Below, one piece after another: positions 3,669 to 5,979 of a stretch of DNA of 5,979 nt; the stretch's first letter is position 1; every line of letters begins with the position of its first letter. The notes under the pieces are model-generated. The model did no database searches, was not told the origin of the DNA, and saw nothing but the letters and a program-made list of their open reading frames with translations. A program made the position numbers and the translations under genes. Location: contig JAUIAA010000142.1 of the NCBI GenBank assembly GCA_030425715.1, forward strand, positions 1 through 5,979, given 5' to 3'. The DNA comes from Bacteroidia bacterium. Its GTDB lineage: Bacteria > Bacteroidota > Bacteroidia > Flavobacteriales > Flavobacteriaceae.

Positions 3669-4943
3669 TTAGTTCGTAAATAGTGGTTTATCTTGCATTA
3701 AATCATTCACTTTTTGCGCTACACTTTCCAAAATTTCTTCATTCTCAAAGTTTTGGATTACCTCATCAATTAAATCTACTATCGTTTGCATATCCTTCTC
3801 TTTTAAGCCTCTAGTGGTAACTGCGGCTGCACCAACTCGAATACCTGATGTTACAAATGGAGATTTATCATCAAAAGGTACCATGTTTTTGTTAACCGTA
3901 ATATCTGCTTTTACCAAAGCGTTCTCTGCTTCTTTTCCTGTGATATTTTTATTTCTTAAATCAATCAGCATCATATGGTTATCTGTCCCGCCAGAAATTA
4001 AATGGTAATCTTTGGCTACCAAGGCGGCCGCCATTGCAGCTGCATTCTTTTTTACTTGAATTTGATAATGTAAAAACTCATCGGTTAAAGCTTCACCAAA
4101 AGCTACTGCTTTTGCTGCAATAATATGCTCTAATGGTCCACCTTGCATTCCTGGAAAAACCGCCGAGTTTAATAAAGTACTCATCATTTTTATAGTACCC
4201 TTTGGTGTTTTTTCCCCGAAAGGGTTTTCAAAATCTTTACCCATCATAATAATTCCACCTCTTGGGCCTCTTAATGTTTTATGTGTGGTAGTGGTAACTA
4301 TATGGCAATGTGGCATTGGGTCGTTTAGTATTCCTTTGGCAATTAACCCTGAAGGGTGAGATATATCTGCCAATAAAATGGCGCCAACACTATCGGCTAT
4401 TGCTCTAAATCTTTTAAAATTTATATCTCTAGAATATGCCGATGCTCCTGCAATGATCAATCGCGGCTTTACTTGATTGGCTGTTTCTTGAATTTTATCA
4501 TAGTTTAAAACTCCTGTTTCTTTTTCAACACCATAAAAAGCAGTTTTATACAATTTACCAGAAAAATTAACTGGAGATCCGTGTGTTAGGTGTCCTCCAT
4601 GCGATAAATCAAAACCTAAAATGGTATCTCCAGGCTTTAAAACCGCTTGGTAAGCTGCGGCATTTGCCTGAGAACCAGAATGTGGTTGTACATTTACATA
4701 AGCAGCACCAAACAATTCTTTTGCTCTATCAATTGCAATTTGTTCTACTACATCTACCACTTCACAGCCACCATAATAACGTTTACCTGGATATCCTTCT
4801 GCGTATTTGTTGGTCAATACCGATCCGGCAGCTTCCATAACTTGTTCGCTTACATAATTTTCTGAAGCTATCAATTCTAAACCATTGGTTTGTCTTTCCT
4901 TTTCTTCTTGAATTAAATCAAAAATTGCTTGATCTCTTTGCAT
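3669..4943 (-). CDS. glyA: Serine hydroxymethyltransferase
   Basis: 424 residues, full family length. The PLP enzyme interconverts serine plus tetrahydrofolate with glycine plus 5,10-methylene-tetrahydrofolate, the main one-carbon source, in the cytoplasm. Visible motifs are LIASENYVS (24-32), TNKYAEGYPGKRYYGG (44-59) with the substrate-binding Glu49, SHGGHLTHGSPVNFSG (114-129), LADISHPSGL (191-200) with the pyridine-N contact Asp193, TTTTHKTLRGPRGG (217-230) with the PLP Lys222, and SGIRVGAAAVTTRG (366-379) carrying the carboxylate-binding Arg369. Residues 193 and 222 sit seven below E. coli Asp200 and Lys229, as expected. The ATG at 4943 gives the usual N-terminus; there is no Shine-Dalgarno. 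It converges with mtnN and diverges from fahA, with its own promoter at 4979-5010. No oddities in reading frame or key residues. Confidence 0.98.
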   Translation of the reverse strand: MQRDQAIFDLIQEEKERQTNGLELIASENYVSEQVMEAAGSVLTNKYAEGYPGKRYYGGCEVVDVVEQIAIDRAKELFGAAYVNVQPHSGSQANAAAYQAVLKPGDTILGFDLSHGGHLTHGSPVNFSGKLYKTAFYGVEKETGVLNYDKIQETANQVKPRLIIAGASAYSRDINFKRFRAIADSVGAILLADISHPSGLIAKGILNDPMPHCHIVTTTTHKTLRGPRGGIIMMGKDFENPFGEKTPKGTIKMMSTLLNSAVFPGMQGGPLEHIIAAKAVAFGEALTDEFLHYQIQVKKNAAAMAAALVAKDYHLISGGTDNHMMLIDLRNKNITGKEAENALVKADITVNKNMVPFDDKSPFVTSGIRVGAAAVTTRGLKEKDMQTIVDLIDEVIQNFENEEILESVAQKVNDLMQDKPLFTN

Positions 4944-4978
4944 GAATTATAAATGTTTAGTTTCTGTTAAATTCGAAC

Positions 4979-5010
4979 CAAAAATAGTAAATTCATTTTT
5001 CTTATGGCAA
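4979..5010 (-). promoter_or_regulatory. Putative glyA promoter (TTG N21 TATTTTTG)
   Basis: On the minus strand a -33 TTG (5010-5008) is followed after 21 bases by TATTTTTG (4986-4979), an exact TAnnTTTG -7 element. Both the motif and the spacing suit the Bacteroidota primary sigma factor. Transcription would start near 4973, leaving a leader of about 30 nt before the glyA ATG. Confidence 0.7.
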
Positions 5011-5018
5011 GAATCTTA

Positions 5019-5026
5019 TATATTTG
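5019..5026 (+). promoter_or_regulatory. Putative fahA -7 element (TATATTTG)
   Basis: TATATTTG at 5019-5026 matches TAnnTTTG on the plus strand, 62 bases before the fahA ATG. No clear TTG lies 17-23 bases upstream, so the -33 element is weak or absent. Its -33 region overlaps the glyA promoter, so the two promoters lie back to back. Confidence 0.55.
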
Positions 5027-5088
5027 AACCAATTATTTTTTCACTTTTAAGTGATACGAATAACATTATAGTAAAACAACTAAACAAT

Positions 5089-5979
5089 ATGAAAATAACA
5101 GCAAATGATCCTTCAAGAAAGTCTTGGTTAAAGGTAGAAGAAAACTCTGATTTTCCTATTCAAAATATACCCTTTGGCGTTTTTCTTACCAAAGATGATA
5201 TTACAACTATCGGTACCAGAATTGGTAATTATGCCATAGATTTAGCAGCATTGCATCAGCTAGGGTATTTTAAAGGAATTCCCCTTACGGATGATATGTT
5301 TATGCAAGATACTTTAAACGATTTTATTTCAGATGGTAGAACTACTTGGCGTCTAGTAAGGAATAGAATTGCAGATATTTTTGACGAAAATAATCCAGCT
5401 TTAAAAGATCATAAAAAGCACAGAAAAGAAATCATTTTTAAAATGAAAGAGGTAGAAATGCTTTTACCAATAGCTATTGGAGATTACACCGATTTCTATT
5501 CTAGTAAAGAGCATGCTACCAATGTAGGCACTATGTTTAGAGATCCAGATAATGCATTGATGCCAAACTGGTTACATATTCCTGTTGGCTATCATGGAAG
5601 ATCTTCTAGTATTGTAGTTTCTGGAACAAAAATTAGAAGACCAAAAGGACAAACTTTACCAAAAGGAGCGGACAAGCCTGTATTTGGTCCTTCCAAAGCA
5701 ATTGATTTTGAAGTAGAAATGGGCTTTATTACCACCGATGCTAATGATTTAGGAAAACCAATTGCTGTAAATGAAACGGAAGAGCATATTTTTGGAATGG
5801 TATTGTTAAACGACTGGAGTGCAAGAGATATCCAAAAATGGGAATACGTTCCGTTAGGGCCATTCTTGGCAAAAAACTTTGCCTCGACCATTTCTCCTTG
5901 GATTGTTACTATGGATGCTTTAGCCCCTTTTAAGGTAGATGCACCTAAACAAGACCCTCAACCGTTGGAATATTTACAA
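5089..5979 (+). CDS. fahA: Fumarylacetoacetase, 3' end beyond the window
   Basis: 297 codons are present, with no stop before the window edge; the family runs to about 420 residues. The enzyme hydrolyses 4-fumarylacetoacetate to fumarate and acetoacetate, the last step of tyrosine/homogentisate breakdown in the cytoplasm. Residues 1 to about 125 form the N-terminal SH3-like domain; the catalytic domain starts at GDYTDFYSSKEHATNVG. Numbered nine above mammalian FAH, the key residues are all present: metal ligands Asp135, Glu208, Glu210 (DFEVEM) and Asp242 (LLNDWSARDIQKWEYVPLGP), catalytic His142, and substrate contacts Arg151, Tyr168 and Gln249. MKITANDPSRKSW is a usual bacterial start and no Shine-Dalgarno precedes it. 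The gene diverges from glyA with a likely -7 element at 5019. The rest of the tyrosine pathway is not in the window. Confidence 0.96.
   Translation, partial: MKITANDPSRKSWLKVEENSDFPIQNIPFGVFLTKDDITTIGTRIGNYAIDLAALHQLGYFKGIPLTDDMFMQDTLNDFISDGRTTWRLVRNRIADIFDENNPALKDHKKHRKEIIFKMKEVEMLLPIAIGDYTDFYSSKEHATNVGTMFRDPDNALMPNWLHIPVGYHGRSSSIVVSGTKIRRPKGQTLPKGADKPVFGPSKAIDFEVEMGFITTDANDLGKPIAVNETEEHIFGMVLLNDWSARDIQKWEYVPLGPFLAKNFASTISPWIVTMDALAPFKVDAPKQDPQPLEYLQ

Noticed and set aside
4583..4865. Two plus-strand open frames of 85 and 72 residues inside glyA
   Set aside because: Both are antisense shadows of a full-length, clearly functional serine hydroxymethyltransferase.
5592..5891. Minus-strand 99-residue open frame
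   Set aside because: It is antisense to the conserved catalytic domain of fumarylacetoacetase, which carries all expected active-site residues.

Overview
The window looks like a piece of a Flavobacteriaceae (Bacteroidota) chromosome. It is AT-rich. Protein starts lack Shine-Dalgarno sequences. The readable promoters have the Bacteroidota TAnnTTTG -7 element, the tRNA gene does not encode CCA, and the proteins (LolD-type ATPase, MTA/SAH nucleosidase, GlyA, fumarylacetoacetase) have a flavobacterial flavour. This assignment is inference from sequence style, not from a search.

Layout. Bases 1-431 are a wrecked locus: a pirin gene with a 1-nt frameshift and a damaged metal motif runs straight into the 3' end of a CDGSH iron-sulfur gene. 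Bases 432-636 hold no gene but contain a nested inverted repeat. Bases 637-1533 encode a small exported six-bladed TolB/PD40-type beta-propeller that stands alone. Bases 1534-1827 are gene-free. They carry short direct repeats, a hairpin, a partial copy of the tRNA-Ser 3' end and two terminators. A tRNA-Ser(UGA) lies on the minus strand at 1828-1912. Just upstream of it, between the tRNA and its likely promoter, is a decayed second tRNA-Ser 5' half with a perfect 18-bp palindrome in its D-arm.

From 2197 onward the region is ordinary housekeeping. A LolD-type ABC ATPase is followed after 11 nt by an MTA/SAH nucleosidase, probably as one transcript. glyA converges on them across a shared hairpin terminator. 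The glyA start faces a divergent fumarylacetoacetase gene across a 145-bp gap carrying promoter elements for both directions. The fumarylacetoacetase gene is cut by the window end at codon 297.

How the parts relate. GlyA (one-carbon supply), MtnN (recycling of S-adenosylmethionine by-products) and FahA (last step of tyrosine breakdown) are metabolic neighbours rather than one pathway. The left third (1-2000) looks like a turnover hotspot beside a tRNA gene: gene decay, an orphan exported protein, a tRNA-end duplicate and palindromic repeats. No complete defence, toxin, CRISPR or mobile system is visible. The most unusual signals are the palindrome-bearing tRNA-Ser remnant, the tRNA 3'-end copy, the pirin/CDGSH deletion junction and the nested inverted repeat at 513-587.
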